From contig JAAONU010000008.1 of the NCBI GenBank assembly GCA_012932295.1, forward strand, positions 37,190,949 through 37,254,948: 64,000 bases of DNA. The letters are read 5' to 3'. Numbering within the stretch: position 1 is the first letter of the stretch; each line of letters opens with the position of its first letter. The notes under the pieces are model-generated. The model made no database searches. It was not told the origin of the DNA and saw only the letters and a list, made by a program, of their open reading frames with translations. Below are positions 1 through 12,600 of this stretch, one piece after another. Origin of the DNA: Cyclina sinensis. Its lineage: Eukaryota > Mollusca > Bivalvia > Venerida > Veneridae. The position numbers and the translations under genes were made by a program.

Positions 1-536
1 TTCATTAAAGTTATTTTAGTGTTAGAATGACCAAGTTGCATGACAGTAAAGATAAATGCTGAAAACTCAGTGAATGTTTACCCTTAACCTGCAGTCTGAC
101 CATGGTCTGTTGTATTTGCCATTCACTCAGTAAATTTTCAATAAGCATCCCCTATACAATAGATTGATCAGTCCAAATTGAAAGATGGAGAAGTCCATTT
201 TAGCTATTTAGCATGGTCAGGGATAAGAAACCATGTAAATTAGAAGTAACAAAGACTTCTTCCTTGGATATAAATGAAAATATACCTTCCAGTATAATTT
301 TTTATTAAATTCATGACACGGCTGGTCTTAAGAAATTTTTTCCTATGATATTCAACATTTACTTACTGAGAATAATTTCTTTCTCTGTGAATGAAAAAAT
401 TGTTAAAGTTTTTCTTTCTAAGGATACATGTCAGTGCAAATATATTTTTTTATATTCAATGTCTTTTTGACCACTTTTATAACTTCAAGCACTTCTAAAG
501 ATGTGGTTCTGTATTACTATATCACAGCTTCACTAG
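1..536 (+). other. WASHC2 intron upstream of first visible exon
   Basis: AT-rich sequence with no open frame showing FAM21 character. It is taken as intron because the exon at 537 starts inside the LFa-repeat tail and needs upstream coding sequence. Two possible acceptors end it, CACTAG at 536 and ATCACAG at 526. Confidence 0.5.
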
Positions 537-642
537 GAATGCCAAGGCAACCACTGGTCTGTTTGATGATGATGAAGAAGATGATTTGTTTGGAACAAGT
601 TCCAAGCCATCTGAGCCAGCTAAAACTGTCCAACCAAATAAG
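537..642 (+). CDS. WASHC2: WASHC2 exon (LFa motif LFDDDEEDDLFG)
   Basis: Encodes NAKATTGLF followed by an acidic LFa motif and a serine/proline/lysine spacer ending in PNK. The donor is AAG/gtagat, phase 0. The start at 537 is the nearest AG; an alternative at 527 also stays open. Confidence 0.75.
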
Positions 643-3600
643 GTAGATCAACTTCAGTCCACAGGTTGCTTTGAAGTTAAAGGCATATAATTATGTACAT
701 CTGTTGGTACTGTTCAGTACATGCAGAGATAAGATGTTATACTAGATGGTTTGATGACAAAAATGAATGATATAGTTTTTTTAGATAGATTGTAAGTGAA
801 AATAAATACAGTGGTGCTTTGAAAAATTTCTGTGTTGGATGTGAAGAATCTTTGTTGCATTATGCTTAACAGCTAAGTTTCCTGTCGTGTAATCCTCTGC
901 ACATGGTTGCTTTGAAAAACATTTATTTTTAATGAAAACAATGTTGGACCATAACTCATGTACTCATGGTGCTGGTTTGATGCTTGAGAAATCAGGAGAA
1001 GCTTAGAACACAAGAACTTGATGTCCGTGCCAAACATGGCATTTGATGTTAAGCCATTACTAAGCAGCTATTGTATACTGAAGTGAATTGCCTTCCAAAA
1101 TAGCTCAGTGTTGGGAGGACGGAGCAAAAGGACAAGAATGAAAACTAAGCTTTGTAGTTTTTCAGCTTATTTTTTCCCTTTTTTCAGACTGAGAAGTTGA
1201 AGCCAAAGTCATCAGCCCTGTTTATGGATGACGATGAAGAGGATGATCTTTTTGGAGGAGCTCCTCTCAAACCCAAAGAACAGTAAGTAGTTGTTTTTTG
1301 TCATTTTTAAGAATGCTAAACTATAGGGGTTAGATGTTTGGTCTCTTAACATAGAAGATGGTTGAGTTTGAGTCTCTTCAGCAGGATATGTACCTATATT
1401 ATCTGTTTGAAGCCAAATTCAAACCAGTCCAACCAACAGTGACAAAAGGAAAACATTTTGTGGAGTTGATCTAAACAAGAAAGCAATGTTTCCATTTGTC
1501 TACTTCTTTGCTGAAGGTTGAGACTAGTATAGCAGTGAAACCTTTTGCTTAATTAAGGTTATCAGGTGGAGCCTTCCATCAACATAACTATAAATGTGAG
1601 AAAGCTAGAATTTGCTTGAGAAAATTTTAAATGAATATGAACTGCACCTTTAAGAAACAATAGATGGATGAACTCAACAGTTACTCATAAAGATACAGAT
1701 AAAGAACCTTTATTTAACATTACGTATTAAAAACATCAGCTCAAAACTAACAGTATCCAGTAACAAGGTGTTACTTACCTTTATCTACAAGCAGGAAGCT
1801 TCTCTTTACCTTCTTGACACAACCCTTACATTGCTTAGAGCTACCAGTATAATTTTTTTATGTGTATAGTACAACACAGCCTAGGGCTGATCTCACAATC
1901 TCCCACACAAAAAGCAATGCTTTACTACTGTCTATCAAGGTAGTCACTATTGTAAATAGTGTTACGGCATTGTTTGCTTGACTGTCAAAGGTAAAAAGCC
2001 TAGCTGAATTCTTCATTGTTTGAATCTCATTTTCAGAGGGCCAAAGAAACCAGCAGGAGCTGTGTCCATATTCCCTCCTGGTGTAGATCCATTTAAGAAG
2101 AAAGAGCCAGATGTGAAAAAAGAGGAGACAATAAAACAAGATGAACCAATCAGTAGACCCCCAGCTAAGTCAATATCCATGTTTGATGATGATGAAGATG
2201 ATGAACTGTTTGTTGGAGGGTCAGCCCCTAAACCTCCACCTCAAAAACAGGTAACAGTGATCTTTGTTTGTTGGAGGATCAGCCCCTAAACTTCCACCTC
2301 AAAAACAGGTAACAGTGATCTATGTTTGTTGGAGGATCAGCCCTTAAACCTCCACCTCAGAAACAGGTAACAGTGATCGAATGTGTTTTTTTTTTCTTTC
2401 TCTTAGCTGTGTAAATATTATTCTCAGCAAAATCTGGTAGATCTGTGAGCTCAAATAAACTCAGGTTTTAAGGAAGATTTTTTTTCATGCCTCAAGTTAA
2501 GGACCTACATGTACAGTGTTGCTGCTCTCTGTATGTACATACATACAGGTCTCTGTGATCAGTAACTGGCAAACGTTTAGGTCCATGTTTATTAATGCCG
2601 TAGGGTTTTTGAGCATGACCAGTAGATGAACTCAGTTGATCTTGAGGTCACTAGGTCTTATGTCATGGTCACAGTGGTCAGCTCTCTAAAATCCATGACC
2701 TGTTAATAACTTGTGAATAAAACTTCAAAGGGTTATTGGGCATGACCAGTAGATGACCACTCCTGATTTATGTTGTGTTTTCAGTTTAATGTTTACATTG
2801 TTTAGTGATCAATCCAATCTAAGAACAACAGGTGAAGGACAATTTGCAATGTTCATTAGTTTAGAGCTTTTTATAGTAATGAAGACTTATGTATGTGCAT
2901 TATTGAAATTCCTGCTCCAGATTTCATTTTTTTTGTCCATTTATCTATTAGTAGTTTGATATCAGTTGTTTTGGCTGTAATGTTTTATTGCCTAATAATT
3001 TTAAAACGCTTTGGCATAACTGTTTCCTTGTATATGTGGCAGTAAGCAGTGAACTAAAATATACATGGCAGTCAGTAGATACTGTTGACTGGCATAATTT
3101 CAAAGGAAAATTTACAAATTTGATAGGTAATTAGGTGTCTGTTCCTATATTTCTTTAGAAAACAGCTCCAGTTAAGGCAAGTGTATTTGATGATGATGGA
3201 GATCTGTTTGGCGGTGATGAGTCTGCAGATATTTTCAGCAAACCACCTCCTAAAACAACTCCAGCACCACAGGTAGGCGAAATACATGTATAACAAATGT
3301 CTTTCATGTGTTAAAGTTAAGGATCCAGTTGGTAGTTAACTGTATTTAAATGGTAACAAGGTTCTGCCAACCACTCAGTATATCAGAGTAACTTTATATA
3401 TTTTTATGTACAAGGGTGATGTGTGGCTAGTTAATCTTGGATGGTAACAAGGTTCTACCAACCACTCAGTATATCAGAGTAACTTTACATATTTGTATGT
3501 ACAAGGGTGATGTGTGGCTAGTTAATCTTGGATGAATTAAGATCAGGATACCTTACCTCATGTAAAAATGCCAGACAACTTGGTCAAATATGAAAGAAAA

Positions 3601-6600
3601 AACTTTATTGCATGGGTACCCGGTGTCCATTGTTTACAGGTTTGACTGTATCTCTGTGTATAGGCAGTCCTTTTTTTCTTAGAATATTTTTTGTCAGTTC
3701 TGGTATCTTAGATAATTAATTTAGCTAGACTAATTGAACTGTGATCAAAATATGTATGTTCATTTACTAGAGTATTATACATGTATGTAGAGAATATTCA
3801 GTGTTTGGAATGAATTGTAGCTGAAGACTGACTATTTACTGCCTCGTTGTAAAGTATCCAGTGTTTAAGCATAATACTTTTTGACTTAGATGACATTTTA
3901 AAGATTGAATAAGGAAAACTTCAGTAAGATTCATCATTTTTTTTTATTTTTTAACATTTAATATCTGAGTATTTTATTTTATTATCTATAGAAATCAGAG
4001 CCAGTGAGCAAGGTTACAAAAGCGCAGCCTACCAAGACTGTTAAGGGACCATCTTTGTTTGGTGGTGATGATGAAGATGATGATGATGATTTATTTGGCA
4101 CTGGCACAGCAAAGGTATTGGTATATCTTCTAGAAAAAGCTACCTTCCATTCAGTGAATAGTTGTGCAAAGTCTATCATAGATAGATTGGAGACAGAATA
4201 CTGAAATACTGAATGTTCATCACAGTTGTATAAAAAAAGAATATATGAGAAAACTGGCTATAAATGTTTTCTACCCTAATGTGAAGAAAGAGATGTTTTA
4301 CCTGGCTTGAATGCCTGGAGGCAAACACTATGCTATAGTTTCCAGAATTTGCTGTTACAGCATACTTGAATGTACCCTGCAAGTATGTCTTGATATGTTA
4401 AAAATATACACTGTCTTTGTAGAATGGAAGGCTTGTTTGTTATACTGTGTGGTAAATATGATAATAATATCTTCTGTCAGTGAACAATTCTCTATTTAAC
4501 AAGGCTGTCATTTGCTTTTGGTAGCATGAAAAATGATTTTGCCCATAAACTCAAACAATTTTCCTTCACCATAACAGGGCTCCCAGTCATCAGGGAGTAT
4601 TAGTATATCTGGGGCCACAACCACTGAGTCGTATGATGTTACTGAAGTCGAGGTAATAGCAATGTTATATTATACCACATTGTCAAATCATTTTACTTAA
4701 GATTGGCAGATGTGGAATATTTAAAGTAACTTGTATCAGTTTATTTTAATTATTGTGAAGTTCTTACTGTTATTACGAAGGACAGTGATGAAAATTGATT
4801 GTACAAATGTAGTTACATTTATAAAAATAAGCTGTTTCTTATATGTTGTTCACAGCATTAATTGTCTCATTTTTTAGCTCACCTGTCACATAGTGACAGG
4901 GTGAGCTTTTGTGATTGCCTTTCGTCCGTCGTCCGTCCGTCGTCCGTTCACAATCGTTGTCCGCACTCTAGCAGTCTTGATTTTGGTGCGATCTTCTTCA
5001 AACTTGGTCAGAATATTTATCTCAATGATATCTAGGTCAAGTTCATAACTGGGTCATCTCACCCTTAAAACTAGGTCACTTGGTCAAATTATAGAAAAAG
5101 CTTGTCCCCACTCTAGCGGTCTTAATTTTGGTCTGATCTTCTGCAAACTTGGTCAAAATGTTAACCTCAATGATATCTAAATCAAGTTCGAAACCGGGTC
5201 ATGTGACCTTCAAAACTAGGTCACAAAGTCATATTATAGAAATAGCTTGTCCGCACTCTAGCAGTCTTAATTTTGGTCCAAGCTTCTTCAAACTTGGTCA
5301 GAATGTTTATCTCAATGATATCTAGGTCAAGTTCATAACTGGGTCATCTCACCCTTCAAACTAGGTCACTAGGTCAAATTATAGAAAAAGCTTCTCTGCA
5401 CTCTAGCGGTCTTAATTTTGGTCTAATCTTCTTCAAACATGGTCAAAATGTTAATCCCAATGATATCTAGATTAAGTTCGAAACTGGGTCATGTGACCTT
5501 CAAAACTAGGTCACAAGGTCAAATTATAGAAAAAGCTTGTCTGCCTTCTAGCAGTCTTAATTTTGGTCCGAGCTTCTTCAAACTTGGTCAGATTGTTTAT
5601 CTCAATGATATCTAAGTCAAGTTCGTAACTGGGTCATGTGACCTTGAAAACAAGGTAACTAGTTGGAATTTTAGAAAAAGCTTGTCCACACTCTAGTGGT
5701 CTTAATTTCGGTTCCATCTTCTTCAAACTTGGTCAGAATGTGTATCTCAATGATATCTAGGTCAAGTTTGAAACTGGGTCATGTGACTTAGAAATTTAGG
5801 TCACTAGGTCAAGTTATGATAAAAGCTTTTCTGCACTCTAGTGGTCTTAATTTTGGTCTGATCTTCACTTTCATTACCATTTAAGATCTTGGTTCCTTTT
5901 TTCAAATTGCCATATTGCATTGTTGGTTCCAGGGTTATGGCCCCTGAAAGTGCCAAAATTAACTATTTAGACCTTGTCTGCACAATAGCAGCTTCATTTT
6001 TGATTTGAATTTAATCAGACTTGTACAATACTTGAGTTAATATAAGATCTTACAGGGTTGCCAGGGGACTTGAAAAGTCAGGGAAATTTGATTTTTTTTC
6101 AAGGTCAGGGAATTGTCAGGTAATTATGAAAATTGGTCAGTGGAAAATAAAAATCCAGAAAAGTTAGTGAAAAGTCAGGGAAAAATAATTTTGAAGGGCT
6201 AATATTGTTCTATTTTATTAAAGATTGCATTTACACATTTTTTTCCGGTTATGAATCTTTTTCTTTATAATTGTGTACATTGTATTTTAATAAAAGTTCT
6301 AGTATTATAAATAACATTACTTAAAGACCGAAAGTCTCTGCAACCCTTACAACCAAAAATTAAAATAAGTATGTGTTACACTCGAAACCCATGTTCCTCC
6401 CTCCAAGATCCATGTCACAGCAACCCTCTGAACTTAGTAAGTTCTGCTATATAGGCCTTACTGCTGATAGTTTGTGTCTTGCCCATATATTTTTTGCATC
6501 TATGGTTGGATTTTAAAATAATTAGTAGAATTGGCAATAGAGTGAACGTGTGTCATGTACATAATCCCTGTTTGGAACGGTGTTCCAACATTCAGTTCAC

Positions 6601-9600
6601 AGCAACCTAGTTTTTTGTATAACGGCAGGATTTTTTTAAAAAAATATTGCGGCACAAACTTCTACATTTTTCAAGATACTGCTTTGAAACTTTAAACATG
6701 TTAGGTATCATGTGTATATGTGCCTGATATATTTTTTATGAGGCTCAGTCCATTATAGTCCACGTTGTGCTTTAACAATCCGCACGACATCTAGTGAAAC
6801 TCTACCAAAGATGACCCCATGGTCATAATTGCCTGCACCCTTTTAGTCAATTGGCAATTGTATTTGCATCCACTGACTCTTGCAACCATTGAGCAGTTGT
6901 TGGCAGGTGAGCGACCCAGGGTCCCACGGACCCTCTTGTTTAGTTTTTTATTTAAAGAATACTCGTCAGTCACTGCTTGAAATGCATTTTCAAGATGAAC
7001 TTTAGAAACAAAATGTCCTCAGTATTTTAATGTTGTGCTTTTACAGGAAAAACTTCCAGAGAAGAAGGAAAAGAAACCCCCTGTAGGAGGGGTGTCCATG
7101 TTTGGACCAGCATCAGCTAATGTCTTAGGTTTCGGGAAAAAATCCTCAGCTTCTAAGACAGAAACGGTGGAAGAGGTAGTTGTGAAAAAGCCTGAACCAA
7201 GGAAAGCTACAGGTAAGTCAAGTTTATTTATAGCTTTTATGAGGCCTTGTACATATACAGTCAAAACCTGATTGAACATATTGCAATAGAAAGAAATTAA
7301 GGTGTACTGTGCAATCTGTCTTCCACCTCTTCTGTACTTTTTTGCTGGGAACAAAAGATAAGATAAAAGGAAAACTGCAATTGACGTTTTTTTAAAACAT
7401 TATCAGGTCCATTGCTCAAATGACTGTTCTATTACTCTCACTCACAGACTGAAGTTTATTGGATCAGTGCCAAAAAATGACCATATTTAAATGTAAGAAC
7501 AGGTGATGATCTTCTCTCAAACAAAACAAGAACAAGAAAGCTTAGAAAATTTTCTACATATTAAGTCTCAGAGCCTGCTAACTGGTGTAAAATAGTACAT
7601 GTATATCTTACTGAGAAAATATTTTAAAAATCAGTACAAGAGTGAAAGCATATTAATGTTAGCAAGATATTCTAAAATCTATGATAAACAGAGGTGTGGT
7701 AATGGAATTTCAGCCTAGCTAGAGTACATCTTTTGTTACTTTTAAAGGTATCAAAATTTTAGGAGGCATCATGGTCCAGGGATAGAGCACAGGGCTCCGG
7801 ATCTCTCACGATCTTCACATTCCTCCAACTGTGCGAATACTGGTATGGAACCCAGGAAGCAGTCATTGAGTGTGATGAATCTAAGTTGTAAGAACTTGTG
7901 TCGCAATCGATGTAAAATAAATGAGTCTAAACTAAACTAAAATTCTAGAAACTGACATTAAAATACATGCATGTCCGTTGAGTTCTGGAAAACAATAGGT
8001 TTAATATTCTATTTAGTAGGTGATCCATTGTTTGGTGGTGGAGATGATGAAGATTTATTCAGTGCACAAATCAAGACACAGGAAGTGAAAAAAACAGCAC
8101 CTGTCAAACAGGAAGTGAAAAGAGAACCAGTCAAGGAAAAGTCTGAGAAACCGTCTGGTCCACTAGCTGTAGAAGGTGAAGGTGATGATGATCTGTTTGG
8201 AAGTGGAACGTCAAAAGCTGGTAAAATGGTATGTGTGGCTAAATAACAGATAAGATTACATTTCAGTGAAAAAAAAAATTTGAGACAGCTATGAAAAAGT
8301 GTTGGACATTTTCATTGTTTCTTGCAGTTTATCAGATAATGGCCTTTTTAGTCCAATTCAGATTGTATCACTGCTTCTTAGATTTATGAATAGTAGGGTT
8401 TTCACATGAAAAAGATGTTCCCTCTTGTTAGTTCATGAACCCAAAAAGTCCTAGACCTAAAATACAACATATTAGAAATGCCTTTATGAGCCAACAGAAT
8501 GCACTGTTTAATCATGCGAAAAGTCAGCTTTTTCAAAAAAGCTTAATCACCATTGAAAATCCTGATTGTATAAAATAATTGTTTCTGTATGAAAGCAGAA
8601 TAAGTTTTACTTTGAAAATTTGAATGTGTTGTAGAAATTCTGATATCAAAGTTATAATACTGGCCATAATCGTCATAAAAAATAAACCAAATCAGAACTT
8701 AGAATGCTTAAAAATATTATCAATAACCTATCTGCATGGTTATTTTTTGTGGATGGCAAAATGTGCTTGAGAAACTCAGGATTTAATTATCAAAAATATT
8801 TCATGACCCGCTAGTCTTAAATTGCTTTGGAAAATGCCGAACGCACTTAGCTAATATCTGTAAAACAAGTCCTAATGTTACATAAACAATTTTGAATATG
8901 TGACGTAGACAACAATGGTGAATTAATTCCAAAAGATAGATAGACCAAAACGTACTCTGAAGCCTGGTCGTCAAAACCTTTACAATACTGAGAAAAAGCT
9001 AAATATTACAGAGGAAGAAGTACAATCTGTTTTGGTGTTTTATTTCTTTGGATAGCCTTCAGTTAAAGAAATGTGGTAAATGCCATTGACAAGTCATTGC
9101 CAGCATTATTTATATGTTCCAGTGTAAAACACATATTGTTGAAAGACTGGATATGAAATAAAATAAATAACATTATTCTTTTTTTCTAGTAAAACACTAT
9201 GTTCCTAAAATTATTTCATTGAGCACATTAATTTTGTCTTATCTGAATTGGCTCGTTTGCATTTATTCTGTAATTGTGTTAAATATACAGCCATAGGTTA
9301 ACTGAAGCAGGTATATGGCAACAAACATGAAATTCCTGATATAGAAGTATGACATTTTATCAAAGTTACATCTGCTGAAACGCAATATGAAAGTGGAAAT
9401 TATCTTCTGTTTCAGCCTGAGTCACCGACTGAAGTGAAACCAAAAAAGCCAATAGGCGGAGTGTCAATGTTTGGCGGGATGGACCCATTTGGTGCTTTGA
9501 AAAAAGCTACGGCAGCTCCTACGAAGTCACCTGGTAAAAATTCTCTAGTTATGAGGAATTTTCTCGCACATCTTAGACATTATACATGTAGTATATTGAT

Positions 9601-12600
9601 ACATTGTGCATTTTTCATGGGGAAGTTGCTGCCTTACAAATAACAGGGTTGTACATTATACTTACATGTATGTTTTGCAGCATATTGCAAAAGTTCTTTC
9701 ATTTCTGATTCTGTCTGCCAGAGGAAGTGTGTTTATATCAGCCTTAAAAGCTTCAGCGTTTTATAAATAAAATTTTGCATCACAAGTTTTATTTATTTTT
9801 TTTTTAAGTCTTGAAGGAGCCAAAGGTTTGTATAGTACTTTGGAATTTTTTGTGTATGTATGATTACATAATATATTGACAAATTTAAAATGAAATATTT
9901 TCTTCAATTTACTACTTTGTATCCCTTTCAGATTTATCAAGCCCTGATGATGACGACTTGTTCTCCAGCAGAGATGAGGTAATAATGCTAAATTTGCTTT
10001 TGTTGTTTTGATTTATTTTTATTTTCGAGTAGTTGTTTGTTTTTTGCAGTATTTTTTTTTCAAAGCATCTGTTTGTTAATATTATCTATTGGCACAATCT
10101 TTTTAATTTTACTGTAGAATTAGAAGTATGGCAGGTTTTGAAATATTTTCTGTACAAATTAGTAGATGAAATGAACGCTTCCAGTGCACATGTAGACTAG
10201 TAGTGGACTTTAGTCTGAAGGGGGAACATCCAGCCATTCCAGAGATTTACATTTTTATGACATTTCATTGGTTTCATTTTGACTGTGCAGAAATGTTAAT
10301 GTTCTTCCGTTATTGCCAGTAGTACAAATACCCAGTGCATTGCTTTTAGTAATTGCAGTTTAACAGTCTTCTTTGAAAAAGTTGTGCATCAAAACAGTCA
10401 CATAATTTAGCATAATGTACAGAAACCAACACAATTCTGCTCTCAGAAGCTTCCCGTCTCATTCATTTTGGTAGATTTTGACTGCCCTGGACAATTTTCC
10501 TTCCATAAATTTAACATGGTGGGCAATAAAAAATAAAAACAAATTTGATAATTATTTAGAAATGTCATGGTTTATACTGCAGCTAATCACTTGTTGCTAC
10601 TTTTAGCATGTTTTTAAAGTCCAGAGAATAATAAAATAATAATTACAACTTCAAATTTGCTGGAGAGGGATTGTCTGTCGTAATGGAATTATGGGAGGGG
10701 AATTGTTTGGGGAGGCCAAAATTTGCCAGATTAGAGTGAAGTTGTCTGGATCTGTAGTGTACAATGTTCATAGAAAACATCCCTTCTTGAATATTTGTGA
10801 AGATAAAAATATTCTTAAAAGTAAAGTTCTACTTGAAAGCGAACAAAATGAATAAACAACTGTCATTTTTATCTATCTTTTTTGTATATTTTGTACCGTC
10901 TCTCACACAAAACAGTGTAAAATATACTACCCTGTGTAGTAATTAGGGATAAGAAAAGAAAAATTCTTTCATCAGAATAATTCTACATAATAATATATAA
11001 TATTTATTCCAAGGCAATTTCCAACTTTTTCAAAGACTGCTTGTTAGTTAGCTTCTGTTTGCTTTAAGTTTGAAGTGAGCATGTATTTTGTTACCATAGA
11101 AACACAAGGAGGATAAATCAAAACCATCAGATGAACCAGTCAGAATGCCTACAAATACCTCATCACAAAAGGGTAAAATAGGAAAACTCCAGGTGATTAC
11201 AACTTCTTACTAATAATTCTTTTACTAATTTTTGTTTCAGACTTTTGTGGATTCCCATTTTTTGAACAAAATGTTTTTGTAACAATCTGTCAGTTTGAAG
11301 TTGCTACATGTGTATTTATGCAAAATCTCTTGAGGAAATAAAATCCAGTCAAGTCAGTTTTCCAGGGGTAGGTGTGGGAGGGGGACGGCAGGGGGATAGC
11401 CTCATGGAGAAATTGAAAGTCTTCCTGCTGTCAGAAACTGTCTGCAATTTAGTCATCTATATTCCCACTATCCTTTAGGAGAGGCAAAACATTGATAGGT
11501 GCATTATGCCAATCAAAAATAAGCATTCGCGTAAGTACATAATATATACCAAAGCAATCAAACAGTTGCTTATTACATATATTTTGTTTTCTCATTTCCA
11601 GGCTTCTCTGAACTTTAATCCTGCAGCCATGTTGCCAGGGGCAGCGCCACCTGTCAAGGAACCAGAACCAATCAGCATAGGTTTTGATGTACCAGCTGAG
11701 GCCAAGACTTTACAGAGTGCTAATAAGGTAAGTTATGCAAGCATATTTTGCATAATTAGTATGAAATACATGCATGTAGTTCCTCTATTCAGGCTCATTG
11801 TAGACCAGTGAAAAAAATGACCTTAATGAACTGGTATTACATTGGACCTACATTTCAAACCAGCTTTTTCATATTCCTGATTTTTGTTTAATTTTGAAAT
11901 AAAGTTGTTTTGATATTTGAACTTAACTGTGATATTGTTTACAATAATAATATTACAATATATATATATATATTACTTTTTACTGTATTAAAGCAAGGAA
12001 AATATTTCCAACTTTTTGAAATCTAAATATTAAATGGTTCTAATTCGATCAAAACTTGCTACAAACATTTTTTTCCTTCAATTTTCCAGTAGTACAGAAG
12101 CTTGAAAATGATATTTTTAAAATGGTATTTTGACTTATCTAAATCTTTAATTTTAAAGAAAAAGACTTCCAAACTTAAATATGCAGATCAATGGCGTAAA
12201 AGCAATTTGGACATAATTTAATTCTTAGGTATATCATGAAGAATTTTTTTCCTGTTTTTGTTCTTTGACAATAACTGCTTATTTGCTATACTGGACATAA
12301 TGAAAGTTACAGGTACTTCAAAAGTTTACATGTGAATAAGAGCATATTACTATGTTTTCATATAGCTTTATTCACCTTTAAATTAAAATCTAATATTTAT
12401 GTTCTGAATTCCAGGATCGTGCAAAAATACAGACTAAAAGACGTCCACCATCACGTCATGCTAGGAAATCTGCAGTTATGTCCCCTTCAAGTCCCACTGA
12501 TGATTTCTTTAACTCTACCAGTAGTCCAGGAACCAGTCCACTGTCATCAGAATCAACAACCAGTCCTCCATCATCAAGAATGACAACCAGTCCAGACAAA

